Positions 23,015 through 33,414 of a stretch of 64,000 bases of DNA are shown here, piece by piece. The translations under genes were made by a program, and so were the position numbers. The stretch spans positions 32,217,237-32,281,236 of the forward strand of contig OX388307.1 of assembly GCA_947579605.1 (NCBI GenBank). Direction: 5' to 3'. Origin of the DNA: Athripsodes cinereus. Lineage: Eukaryota; Arthropoda; Insecta; Trichoptera; Leptoceridae. Numbering within the stretch: the first letter of the stretch is position 1; every line of letters starts with the position of its first letter. The notes under the pieces were generated by a model. That model saw only the letters and a program-made list of their open reading frames with translations, did no database searches and was not told the origin of the DNA.

Positions 23015-23072
23015 ATTATATTGTGCAATGGGCGAGTTTTTCGCAGAAGTGATATCTTCCAACTAACCCATC
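23015..23072 (-). repeat. Solo 3' end of CR1-like LINE
   Basis: The minus-strand complement of gggcgagtttttcgc..gaagtgatatcttccaactaaccca matches the gggttagttggaag...gcgataaactcgcc hairpin of the 50902-52168 LINE 3' UTR. Confidence 0.6.
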
Positions 23073-23184
23073 AACATAATGAATAAAATTAAATCCCAAT
23101 CATGGGATGATACCAATGAATTAAGTTGAAATAAACCCAAATACATCTCACATACCTACCCTCACAGTACCTACATATGTAAGA

Positions 23185-23400
23185 AGTACGCTGATGTCGT
23201 AAAAGTGGGATCTGCTACATCATCCAGTTCATCCATCTCGATCCTGCGCTGCCTGGAACAACCCTTCCACACCTCTCATTCCAGTCCAGTCTCGTATATT
23301 GCGCAGCCACGATGTCTGCCTTCTGCCAGCCCCCGGCATCCTTCTATTTTGCCTGTCGTGATCAACCTCAAAATGTGATATTTTCTCTGTCTATTCTAGC
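23185..23400 (-). pseudogene. RTE-type LINE C-terminal fragment (family C)
   Basis: On the minus strand a GKIEG motif, a frameshift, then GAGRRQTSWLRNIRDWTGM, RGVEGLFQAAQDRD and a stop. This is the typical end of RTE-clade reverse transcriptases (RR.TSWL.NIR.W..). It differs from RTE-A and RTE-B in sequence. Only about 60 codons remain. Confidence 0.6.
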
Positions 23401-23564
23401 TTTTCTTAACACCTCTACATTTGTGACTCTATCAGTCCAATGAATACATAGCATTATTCAATGAAAGCACATTTCAAAAGCTTCCAAGCGATTCATTGTA
23501 TTCATTTTAATAGTCCTCAGAACCGATGGACTGGAGATTGTTTAAAAAAAAAAAAAATTGTCAC

Positions 23565-23612
23565 CCAAAAGGAAAAATAGGAGTCCTTGGAATCGAGCTC
23601 TGCTCAAATTTG
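23565..23612 (-). repeat. SINE-X core scrap
   Basis: The minus strand has ttccaaggactcctattttt, the central hairpin of SINE-X and of the satellite unit. Confidence 0.45.
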
Positions 23613-24205
23613 AGGTGATCAATTATGTATATTTATTAAAAAAGATTATTATTGTAAAATGTATATAATATATTAAAATATTTGAATTTGATTAACCACC
23701 CCTGAAATCCGAGATGAATTGCCTATTACCAAATCACAAACTTGAAAATGTTTTTTGATGTTTGAAATTGGCTATAAAATAATAACATTATTATATTCGG
23801 CAAACTCAATCATACAAACGATTAGGTATATTTCCATAACATAACATACCGTACTCCTTTTCAGAGAGACCCTAATTATGTGAAATAATATATTATTATT
23901 GAAATAATGAACAAAAATATTATTACAATTATTATTTCTGATTCCAATTATTTTTATAAAATATGTTTTTTTTTAACTAAAGAGTTTCCAAAGTAAATAA
24001 GTCTACTATTATTTCTTTCTATAATTATTATTCAAGTGTCCTGTAAAAGAAAAATATATTTGAAAAATGTAGCAAGATATTTATTAATATTTTTGTAGCG
24101 TTTATACTACATGGTATAATTGCCTATGTATTATAGCTTATGTATGTTTGAATGTAGTCCATATTTCAATATTTAAATACTACTTTACTTTTACTTTTCG
24201 GGTCC
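23613..24205. other. AT-rich non-coding stretch
   Basis: Runs of TTATTA and AATATT; no supported ORF or bounded element. Confidence 0.4.
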
Positions 24206-24612
24206 GGACTTTAGACTTTGCCACTCCAGTATTCAGCGACGTATATCGCCTTGTCATTCGCCATCAATAGGTCACTCTCATTACATGCATTCTGCATGAG
24301 CGGGCATTGCAATAAATGAGAATCACTCTGCACTTCCCCGCAGTCACAGCTAGTGTCCTCCTCATCCAAAAAGCCCCACCTCTGGTGGTTACTTTTGCAC
24401 CTACTCACCCCAACCCTTAGCCTGTTCAGTGTCTTCCACGTGGGGTACCTCAGACTATGCGCGGTGTTTGCGCTTTCGGATGGCATCATCCATGGATTGT
24501 CGCCAAGTTCCTGCTTCCACAATTCCTCTTTACGCTTTTCTGACGAGGTAGTACGGTCATTCGTAACTTTAAGGAAGCTTTTTCTCGATCCCAGTCTTGG
24601 AGGTACCATCCG
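24206..24612 (-). pseudogene. LINE C-terminal fragment with Cys-rich end
   Basis: An open minus-strand frame of about 130 codons, ending at 24211. It has WKTLNRLRVGVSRCKSN, WGFLDEEDTSCDCG, SHLLQCPL and a final AIYVAEYWSGKV. The C.CG..Q...HLL.CP pattern with a W..L.RLR.G..RCK lead is the tail of a class of arthropod non-LTR retrotransposon polyproteins. There is no upstream RT domain, so it is a 5'-truncated remnant. I cannot assign the clade. Confidence 0.7.
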
Positions 24613-24726
24613 ATGGTCGTGAAGGGAATATAATAAAAAAAAGTGTTTTTTTTTTATTCATTCAATGTCCCGTGAAATACAGGTTTTCTATTCCATCGAT
24701 TCTGTCCGTCATGTTTTTATTTTTTC

Positions 24727-25005
24727 GACTTATTACTGTTACATACAGCAGGGTTACTCTTGACAAAACTAAACACGATCTTAATCTAGTATTGATCTTG
24801 ATCATACGACGCACGAAGGGACTATGGTCAAAAACACCGCGCTACCGCTAACGCGCGATCGGTTTGCTGTATTTTTGGCCAATAGTCACTTCGTGCGTCG
24901 TATGATCAAGATCAAGACTAGATTAAGATCGTGTTTAGTTTTGTCAAGAGTAGCCCTGCAGTTATATTATTGGCTACCCCACTTGTGAGAGATGCCAAGA
25001 TTCAA
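24727..25005 (+). repeat. SINE-Y 3' part, split by MITE M1
   Basis: Left piece ttattactgttacatacag, right piece cagttatattattggctacc, then cccacttgtgagagatgcc. Uninterrupted SINE-Y copies read ttacatgcagctggtctgct followed by ggctacccc. The MITE therefore landed at CAG and duplicated it. Confidence 0.75.
24749..24958. mobile_element. MITE family M1, complete copy, CAG duplication
   Basis: 210 bp, beginning CAGGGTTACTCTTGACAAAA and ending TTTTGTCAAGAGTAGCCCTG. The arms pair over about 90 bp (cacgatcttaatctag, gatcttgatcatacgacgca). CAG flanks both sides (24746-24748, 24959-24961), and the empty site inferred from other SINE-Y copies has a single CAG. The other complete copy, 57907-58109, has CTG on both sides. 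It is non-coding. The superfamily is not assigned. Confidence 0.88.
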
Positions 25006-25029
25006 TGTATTGTTTAATATTATTATTAT

Positions 25030-25232
25030 TTCTTTCATTTAGTCTCCCACTCTTTTCCATAAGTTTTCAAATGTTCTGTAAAAGGCAGGTTTTAAAAAAA
25101 TAAAGACGTTTTACACCTTAGATTCAGTCACGAGGTTTACCACACATCTTAAGTGTCTTAATATTTTGTTGGCACGGAAATGACAGCTTACATGTTTATT
25201 CCGTTCAGTTGGTTTACTGCCTTCTTTAATTT
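25030..25232 (+). repeat. SINE-Y copy
   Basis: Has agtctcccactcttttccat, gttctgtaaaaggcag, gattcagtcacgaggttta, ttgttggcacgga and catgtttattccgttcag in order. It is truncated before the 3' end. Confidence 0.7.
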
Positions 25233-25351
25233 TTTCAAACATCATTCCAATTTCGTTGATTACACCAATATTTTCTCATCTGAGTGATTTCGTGATATTT
25301 TTATACTCTTGTTTTTTCTTAACACCTTTTAAAATTTTACATTTTTCTTTA

Positions 25352-25385
25352 CTTCCACTAAGAACCGTCGGTCGACAAATTAGAG
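25352..25385 (+). repeat. Retroelement 3' scrap
   Basis: The block cttccactaagaaccgtcgg plus tcgacaaatta matches the block that ends the tgacgatg 3'-end family at 47943-47980. Confidence 0.5.
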
Positions 25386-26075
25386 TTAATAAAATAAGAG
25401 CTGATAAATAAGTAATAAATACGTACCTATCTTATGAAATTTTACAGCATACAACTTGACTCTGGAGAGAGTATTTTTTATTAACGCCCACATTGAAATC
25501 TTAGAATTTGAGAAGAGCGGATGAGAACAAGAGTTGAACAAGACTTTTGTCACAAAATTCTTTCTTTTGACTTGTACAAAACTATTGTTCACCTTACTTC
25601 TTCATCAAAGTATCGAGAGATGTACTCGTCATCAAAATTCACTGTGAAAAACAGTTGACAGGTCAAATACCACTGTTACTGTTATTCACAGGTGAATGAA
25701 ATCATATTAGGAAACCTTTGACCTTTATGGAAGCGATTATAACATTCCCGATATTATTCAATTATAAATGTTTCCAAGTGCTCAATTTTTTTTTGTAAAA
25801 CTTTTTTTTATTTTATTATCAACAATCGCTTTGAATGTTTTTAAGTTATATGTAGGTTTGATAGTAAACAATTATTTCTTACTAAATGTTTCCAGTTTTT
25901 ATTTATTCAATACCACTTAAGGTCTTATTTTATGTCAGAATTGATAAGTATTTTAATTTCATTGTAGATTTTTCTTTGAATGTTGTGATTTTTTGAGTAC
26001 ATATTTTGTTTAAGATAGTAATGTAATATTTGAGAGCTTCATAAAGTTTTTTGTAAATTAATAAATAGATAAATT
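25386..26075. other. AT-rich non-coding stretch
   Basis: A 68-codon minus frame has no recognisable domain. Nothing else is visible. Confidence 0.35.
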
Positions 26076-26172
26076 ATATTGGCACGAAGAGGACAGTTTG
26101 CATGTTTCTTACATGCAGCTGATCTGCTGGCTACCTCACTTGTGGGATATGCCGTGATGGTATAGTAGTAGA
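26076..26172 (+). repeat. SINE-Y 3' end with tail
   Basis: Contains attggcacgaagaggacagt, catgtttcttacatgcagct, gctggctacc, cacttgtgggatatgccgtg and atggtatagtagta. It is a 5'-truncated copy. Confidence 0.75.
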
Positions 26173-26514
26173 AGTAATAAATAGATAAAATAATAATAAC
26201 TAGATTTCATGTTTAGACCACAAGACTCCTACCAAGCGTCTTTCTGCAGAGAATTTAAGAATCACTAGTCTCATGTATTTTAAGCCTTAGTGATCTGAAA
26301 ACAAAACAACTTGATCGGCTGTATATATCTTAAATATAACTGTTAATTATCTGCTACTTTTGGCATACTTACACTTTACATTGATACTTACAAACTGTTC
26401 TTTATCTGCACATTCCTGTTTCGCTCATATCTAAAATGTTTTAAGGTTGAAAAGATAAAATCTTAAATTGAAAAGTAAAGTTGTACCACCAAGACGGCGG
26501 CGCGGCGTTTCATC

Positions 26515-26632
26515 ACAAACTCCTTACCTATTTCCTCTTCATCTTCCCAACCTCCCTCCTCTCCCTCTAGTTCTTCTTACTTCAATCTTCTTCTCATTCT
26601 CTTCTTCTTGCCAATTCTCCCAGTTGTTGTTT
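26515..26632 (+). repeat. Pyrimidine-rich tract
   Basis: About 110 bp of nearly pure C and T (ccctcctctccctctagttc, ttcttctcattctcttcttc). Low complexity. Any ORF across it is composition-driven. Confidence 0.7.
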
Positions 26633-26633
26633 T

Positions 26634-26690
26634 CAGAGGCGGCTGGTGAGTTAGACTTGTGAAGGTGCAATAGGATTATACATAAAAAAT
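26634..26690. repeat. Left end of the hAT-like family of 21140
   Basis: Starts CAGAGGCGGCTGGTGAGTTA and matches the first 50-60 bases of the element at 21140-21642. The right end is not found. Confidence 0.55.
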
Positions 26691-26734
26691 ACACCATTGT
26701 TCCATAAGGTCTTCGACAAACAAAAGATTCCTAC

Positions 26735-26880
26735 ACTTACACTTTTCTGCAAGTTTTCGAGTGTCCTGCAAAAGGCAAGCGATCGATATAATAAGACATT
26801 TTACATCTGAGTTTCAATTATGAGATATGCCTCCCATCCTGAGTGTCTTATTTTTTTGTTGACGGTATCATTATTCCACT
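26735..26880 (+). repeat. SINE-Y copy (5' part)
   Basis: Includes ttttctgcaagttttcgagt, gtcctgcaaaaggcaagc, ttacatctgagtttcaatta, tgagatatgcctcccatcct and gagtgtctta. Confidence 0.7.
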
Positions 26881-28201
26881 TTTATTGATAAGTTTAATTT
26901 GAGGTTATACACAATAGATATTTAGAAACTAATCCAAATTTTTGAAATCAAATAATTCAGCGATGAGTGTGTTTATCATTCTGAATCTTTAACATTTATT
27001 GGCTTAAAGTAGACGACTACCAAATTTAGTTCATGCATTGCGTTGGATACTACAATTTTGAAAAATGTCGTGACGTTATGTCGTGATCGGTACTATTTCT
27101 GAAGTGTGCACTGTTTGGATGCAACACTGTTGGAATATTATCATTGCTGAAATATCTATATTTTATACGTCTTGCATCTGTTGTGTTCTACATTATATCT
27201 AAATTAATTAAAAAGTAAATAATGTGAATGAATCAATGAGCCTACTACTTTGTATAGCTCTGTCCCACTTCGACCACCGTTGTATATTATGGTATGTACC
27301 TATTCTCCGATACATTGGTTTTGACTTGGTTTATTTGCTTGATTTGTGACGAATATGATAAAAGGGTAAGTGTATTTGATACTAAGCGTTGTGTTGACGC
27401 ATATTATTGCATCCTGATTATGTTTTGTGAAGTGTATTTTATTATGAAATTTAGGCATAATTCACTCGATTGCGGGTGCATTGCCGTAAAATGAAATAAG
27501 AAGAAGAAGAATCAATGAGCCTTCATACGAAAACATCATTTTCGGTTCTGTATTCTCATCAATGACAATCAGTTAAGTTGAACTGTATTGTGATTAATAT
27601 TGACGATCGCCAGCATATGATGGAAGCTCATGATAAAATAATGAAAATAAAACACTCATACTTAGTACTTTCTCGGTGACTTTATCAATTACATGCACTG
27701 CATTGTTTATAGAATAATTTGCTTAAGTATATCTTTGAAAAATTGCAGTGAGATAAAATATAATATATACCTACTATGTAAATGAATCTATGAAGAGAGA
27801 GCGCAACATCAACGTCCTTTAGAACGAACCGCCGCTGGTTATTTGCTAATGTTGAACAAGCTTATGCTCAACGTAGAACTTTGTAATATGTACTACATAT
27901 AATTTTAGTATATAATATTATTATATTTAGAAAAATAAAATACGTATAAAATGCTTTCTCCCGCGACTTTCTCTATATACTGTTAAGTTTATCTTTTTAT
28001 TCAGTTATTTAATTACGAGCTTTAAACCTGGGTTTGTTTGGTAAGAAATCATGAATTTGCCAAAATTACTAAACGCCCTTTCAGAGAAATTAAGATACCA
28101 TACATATGTATGTGCTGAATTCAAAACAATTATAAAAAATATTATTATGTTATTATTACTGAAAAAAAAAACATAACTTCATTTTGTCGCCGTTCAACAC
28201 T
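26881..28201. other. Non-coding stretch
   Basis: No convincing coding region. A 66-codon frame at 27294-27494 is followed by an agaagaagaa tail and could be old LINE debris. I recognise no domain. Confidence 0.35.
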
Positions 28202-28209
28202 CTTTAGAG

Positions 28210-28592
28210 CAGTGGTTCTTAACCTTTTTGGGGGTACCGAACCCCACCAGTTACATATGCATTCACCGAACCGCTCCTAATTTGTAAAATAAAATTAGAT
28301 TTTTACAAATTCAAAACATGGTATATATAGGTGTTCAAAATGAAAAAAAAACCATTATAGGCTATTATCCATTTAAGTTGGTGTTACTAAGTTTAGTCTG
28401 GACAGATGTAATATTTGGATTGTTAGAATAAACTGGCAAAATTGTTTTTCAAACTTGTGATGGCGGTTTGAAGGAATTATCGGAGTATTTAACTCGCAAA
28501 GCTATCTTGCCTTTAAAATGATTTTCACCGAACCCCTAAGACTGACTCACCGAACCCCTAGGGTTCGATCGAACCCAGGTTAAGAATCACTG
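28210..28592. mobile_element. hAT-like MITE with perfect 8-bp duplication
   Basis: 383 bp from CAGTGGTTCTTAACCTTTTT to CCCAGGTTAAGAATCACTG. The terminal inverted repeat CAGTG(G/A)TTCTTAACCT is flanked on both sides by CTTTAGAG (28202-28209, 28593-28600). The terminal sequence is of the Charlie-like hAT type. Inside are accgaaccccaccag and repeated caccgaaccc motifs but no transposase. Confidence 0.9.
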
Positions 28593-28607
28593 CTTTAGAG
28601 CGTCTTT

Positions 28608-28790
28608 TTTTTTTTTTAAAAGATATATCTGGGTTTTTGTTATAAACCCAAATACAACCTTATACACATTTCACAGTAAGCTACTAAAAGCTTGTGTCGT
28701 GAAAGGGGAGTTTGCCGGCACCTGGTATCGAACCACGGACCCCATGTTCACAAGGCCGAGACTCTACCTCCAGGCTACCGACGAACTCAA
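28608..28790 (-). mobile_element. tRNA-derived SINE
   Basis: On the minus strand the 5' head reads gtcggtagcctggaggtaga (A box, 28761-28779), then a canonical B box GGTTCGATACC (complement at 28724-28734). This is followed by a tRNA-unrelated body, a hairpin gggtttataacaaaaaccc, and a T-run/poly-A end at 28608. The box spacing fits a pol III promoter. A 5'-truncated copy of the body and tail lies at 54449-54507. Confidence 0.8.
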
Positions 28791-28911
28791 AGGGATGGAA
28801 AGGGACGAACTATTAGGGATCTTTAAATATTAATACGTCAATTAAATCTAAGATATTTTAAACAATTATATTTTTCGTAATAGCCGTAGAGCACTCGGCA
28901 AACAATTTGTC

Positions 28912-29100
28912 TTCCAGTCTTTTTTATAAGTTTTTAAATGTCTGGTAAAAGGCAAGCAATCTACATTTGAGATTCAGTTATGAGGTATGCCACCCATCCC
29001 GAATGCCTTATCTTGGTACAGAGAGGATTGTTTGTTTATTAAATTCGGTTACTCTGTTGGCTTCTCCACTTGTGAGGTATGCCGTGTTGATATACACAAG
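28912..29100 (+). repeat. SINE-Y copy
   Basis: Has tcttccagtctttttt, gtctggtaaaaggcaagca, ttatgaggtatgccacccat and ggcttctccacttgtgaggt, then atgccgtgttgatata. Nearly full length but diverged. Confidence 0.7.
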
Positions 29101-29639
29101 ATATAAATAATGACTACATTCTATTTATCCTAAAGCCTGCTCAAAGAATAGAGTTTCTATAGATGGTATTATTATTATTATTATTCCACTTTTATTGGAA
29201 AGTTAACTTGGACGTTATACACAATACATATTAAGAAACTAATCCAAATTTTTATCCATAGAGGGGTTTGTTTGTTTTCTTCTTGGCGTTCGAGTATTGG
29301 AAATCAAATTGCATTTTATTTGTCAGTCCATTAGTTCTCTCAAAACTTTTTTATCTTATTTTTTCCTTCTTCATTTTGAAAGACAAACTTTTCACGAAGC
29401 ACTTTGCTTTTCAAATAACAATTTTCTAAGTATTTCCTTTTTGCACTTGTTTATTTGCGAATCAATACTTAAAGCTGCTTTAAAGATGTAAGGATATTAA
29501 AGGATTCATTCACAAGAATTTTGAATTCTATAAATAAAATATTTATTAAATCTACATATTTGAATAAGAAAGTTTGCTTTGATTCATTTAGAATGGGTGC
29601 ATTTCCTTTAAAGAAAATGACTTACAAACTCTTTATCTT

Positions 29640-29722
29640 ATTTTTTTCTACAACATCACGACATGTCGAACAAGTGGGGTAGCTAGTCAACTAACTGCAT
29701 CTTACAAACATGCATCTTACCA
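29640..29722 (-). repeat. SINE-Y 3' end
   Basis: Has atcacgacatgtcgaacaag, tggggtagctagtcaac, gcatcttacaaacatgca. Short and diverged. Confidence 0.6.
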
Positions 29723-29961
29723 ATAATCTAACCTGTCTTCAATAACATATTGTACCAACTAACTCATTAACGTTGAACTCATTAACATAAGTCATGAAAT
29801 ATTTTGTAGTGTTTTTACAGAATGTTGTAAGTTATTTTTTTTTATTAATAGGTTATATTCGTATGGTTGTTATATTAGATTCTTAGATTCATATTTGTTT
29901 ATGATTGTTATATGTTGTCCACTGTCCAGCAATTAGGTTTCACAACTGTCAAGCTGGCAGT

Positions 29962-30116
29962 GGTATATTTTATTCAAATAAAATAAATAAATGTCTTGAT
30001 TTTATATTGGCACCTGATATATTTTTTGGCACACTATTATATTTTATTCAAATAAAATAAATAAATGTCTTGATTTTATATTGGCACGAAGAGGACAGTT
30101 TGCATGTTTCTTACAT
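29962..30116 (+). repeat. Tandem duplication, 74-bp period
   Basis: The block tattcaaataaaataaataa followed by atgtcttgattttatattgg and cac occurs at 29971 and again at 30045. The second copy runs on into a SINE-Y 3' end (30062-30186). Confidence 0.8.
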
Positions 30117-30186
30117 GCAGCTGGTCTGCTGGCTACCCCATTTGTGGGATATGCCGTGATGGTATAGTAGTAGTAGTAGTAGTAAA
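30062..30186 (+). repeat. SINE-Y 3' end with (TAG)n tail
   Basis: Best 3' end of the family: ggcacgaagaggacagtttg, catgtttcttacatgcagct, ggtctgctggctaccccat, ttgtgggatatgccgtgatg, then gtatagtagtagtagtagta. The tail marks the retroposed 3' end. Confidence 0.8.
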
Positions 30187-30924
30187 ATAAATAAAATAAA
30201 ATAAATAAACGTACTAATAATTTTATATTACCTACACTAACATAAAATTGTCTTGTCTAACCCTGACTTTGTTCTTGTGAAATGACTCTGTTCTAACGCT
30301 CTTACTGCAGTATTATTTTTTAGTGACGCATACACATCTTTTTTGTAATTTGTTTTTTGCTATGGATTTGTTTATTTGTGTTTATGAAATATTTTTTAGA
30401 CTTTGACATGGTGCTAAAGGGACCATTTACATCCTTTTAGTAGTGAAGAAAAAGAATTTATGTATTTATGTATCTATATTTTTATTTATTATTGTGTCTT
30501 GACTTGTCAATTTTTCTTTGTATGTTTTGTTTATTACGCTCGTTCTATTGTATTGATGTTTTTCCTTCTGTTGTATTATTGTAATGTTGATAAACCCAAG
30601 TGTCCTGTAAAGGACCTACAGGAGATGTTGAAGAATAAAGAATACAAACTATCCTCTCCATGCCAATAAAATAAGACATACAGGATGAACGACATAGGTA
30701 ACTCATCGTTGGATTTGTAATGGTAAATACCATGTTTGTGGTGTTTAACACTTACCTGCGTTTCAGGTTACTCGAAAACTCTCAGAAAAAATTGAACTAC
30801 TTCGTGATTAAATTTTTTGTTCGTCCTTTAACACTTCCCTCAAGAACATTGGGTGGAAATAAATCTACTGTATTTAAAGTTATTCTCTTTCAACTTTTCC
30901 TCGAAATCTAACTACAATGAGTAT

Positions 30925-31160
30925 ACAACCACGGCCTATCCCAAAAATGGGGTAGCCAGGAGCAGAACAGAAGCATTTAGCAGATTTGAAAGCTGTAATT
31001 TAAAAAATATCACATTCAGGATGGGTGTGAAACATCATCGCTGAATTTAAGATGTTAAAAGTCTTTATTTCTTCGAACATCTGCTTTTTATATGCCACTC
31101 TAAAACTTACGGAAAAGAGTGGGAGATCACTTCTTTGCCAGGTGCTCCATATAACATGGA
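30925..31160 (-). repeat. SINE-Y copy
   Basis: Has aaaatggggtagccaggagc, cattcaggatgggtgtgaa, catcatcgctgaatttaaga, acttacggaaaagagtggga and cacttctttgcc. The middle is altered. Confidence 0.7.
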
Positions 31161-31388
31161 TATCATTAATTTTTATTATACGTACTTGTATGAAATCAAT
31201 GTGAATTGAAAGATTTTATGAAATCATTGCCATAGAAATGCTACATATAAATAAATCTAAATGATTTCAATAGCTTCCATCAAATATTATTGTGATTTGT
31301 TTATGGAAATTATTATATTTTGTGAGGAATATAATAGTCTGAATATTATTTGTGTTTATTTTGTAAAATTCCAAATTAATTTTAAAAT

Positions 31389-31649
31389 GAAACAGTAATT
31401 TATAGAGTTTGACTAAGAACTTATATTTCAGTTACCTGGGTTTCGACATGCTATGTCTTTGTCAAACTCGTGCATTGTTTCGACATGCTGTCTTTGTCAA
31501 ACTCATGCTATGTTACAACAGGCTGTCTTTGTCAAACTCATGAGAAGTTTCATCATGTTATGTCTTAGAGTTTGACAAAGATATAGCATGTTGAAACCTA
31601 GGCAACTGAAATATAAGTTCTTAGTAAAGCTCTACAAATTATTGTTTCA
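31389..31649. mobile_element. Foldback element with internal minisatellite
   Basis: Arms of about 85 bp pair almost perfectly: tagagtttgactaagaactt and atatttcagttacctgggtt on the left, with their complements at 31563-31649. Between them are three units of about 35 bp (31445-31551) built on catgctgtctttgtcaaact. No ORF. The termini do not identify a superfamily. Confidence 0.75.
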
Positions 31650-32668
31650 CTTTTCAATTACAAGGAATAAAATTGATTCACTTGTAATAAATAATACAAA
31701 AATCAGATCTTTTATTCTATATTGTTTCTCACATGGAAAAGGACAATAATTTAAAACAAAATTTAATAAGAATTTAAATAATCTTTATTTTCCTACTTAT
31801 TTTTTTATAATAATTTAATAAGAAATAATAGTTTCATACTTAAACACAATATTTTTAATAGTAAAATTATTTTATAAATATCAATATTAAAATTTAACTA
31901 AGTAAATTTAATTTAATTTTAATATAATATAGAAGAGTTGAATATTTATACAATTTTTTTAATGAAATATTACATACTTAAAATAATATAATTATTTTAT
32001 TAATATTTTTACTATATTACTCATTTTGGCTTCTTACTTATTTTCCTAGTTAAGAAATGATATGCATGAAAAGGACATACTAAGTATAATAGCGATGAGC
32101 TGTTAAATTACAAAAACCGCTCACAGCTAAATGTGTGAAAAATGGATATTATTAACGTGAAATGAAGGCTGTTTATAAACATACAAAAAAACTATTTTAT
32201 TCCAAATCTTAAAATATGTTATAAATATATTAAAGTTGAAATATAAAATAACAATTTGATTGTACCTAGTGGGGCAGCAACACCAACGCATTGTTAATTG
32301 TTACATAAATAATTGTGGTATTATTTATATAAATGTGAAGTAAATATTTTATGAATAAAGAAATTATGAAATTAAATTAAATTGCAAAATTTGTAAAAGA
32401 AAAAGTTGACAACTTGTTAACCATTAATAAAGAGTGCGGCTTAAAAAAAATAAGTGAGCGATTTTTGTAACTTAGTAACCCAATATAGGTTTTATGATTT
32501 TTATAAGTAAGTTTGATAAATCTAAATAATGCTATTTATTATTAGTTAGCTTAAAAATTTATGCTATCGTGGACTCTTTACTATAACTAGACATTTCAGA
32601 ATCAATAGTTTTTAGGTAATAGATAAATCATGACATTACACTCAGAAGGATAGTAATTAATATGTAAT
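31650..32668. other. Very AT-rich non-coding stretch
   Basis: Long AAT and TTA tracts, no supported coding frame and no bounded repeat. Confidence 0.45.
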
Positions 32669-32679
32669 ATATTATTGAA

Positions 32680-33129
32680 TTATATATATTATCTCTATGG
32701 CTGTGAGTCTTGGCACTTAACCAAGGCTCAAGAGCGGAAGATACTAAGCTTTGAAAATAAGTGTCTTAGAAGGATTTTGGATGTCAAATGGTATGGACAT
32801 GTTACAAATGATGCTGTGCGCCGGCGCACCCAGCAGAGACCTGTAATCTCTGTAATACAGGAGAGACGATGGTCCTGGCTGGGACATGTTTTGAGAATGC
32901 CTAATGATAGTTGGCCAAAAAAACCACTGTTCTTCCATCCGCAGGGGTTCCGTCGGCCCGGGTGTCCCTCTTTCACAATACACCGTTCCTATGACAACGA
33001 TATCAGAGCGCAAGGAATGTCGTGGAAAGAGGTGACGCAATTGGCACAGAAACGCCCTGAATGGAGGATGCTGGTTTCTGTCCTGTGCTCCCGAGAGGAG
33101 CGTTGAGGGCGATGATGATGATGATGATG
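32680..33129 (+). mobile_element. RTE-B LINE, 5'-truncated, with TSD
   Basis: The C-terminal part of an RTE-type reverse transcriptase, open from the truncation point to TGA at 33104-33106: YLYGCESWHL, NKCLRRILDVKW, RRRTQQRP, RWSWLGHVLRMP, then SWKEVTQLAQKR and LCSREER. It ends in (GATGAT)n, the usual RTE tail. ATATTATTGAA flanks it at 32669-32679 and 33130-33140, an 11-bp target-site duplication. No palm or endonuclease remains. It is nearly identical to 48678-49063. Confidence 0.9.
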
Positions 33130-33414
33130 ATATTATTGAAACACTTTTGTTACAGTACCAGGAAGCCTCTTAATTCAAACGTATTTCCTACTAGAAAATA
33201 CTCAAACATAAAAAGCAAATTTCAGGAATAAATAACTCGAAACCATCAAAATTTGAGATGTCTAGGTCTAGAATTGAGCCCACTTTATGACAATATTTAC
33301 AAGAAAATCATATCGAACAAAATATTACATGTTATATAAACCTGTTAGAAATTTAGGTAGACAAAATTTACATAAATAATATGTAATAAATTATTATATA
33401 TTACGTAACTAATA

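Noticed and set aside
26468..26662. Pro/Leu/Ser-rich small protein
   Set aside because: The frame is produced by a pyrimidine-rich low-complexity tract.
28724..28779. Functional tRNA gene
   Set aside because: A and B boxes are present, but there is no acceptor stem and the sequence continues into a SINE body with a poly-A end.
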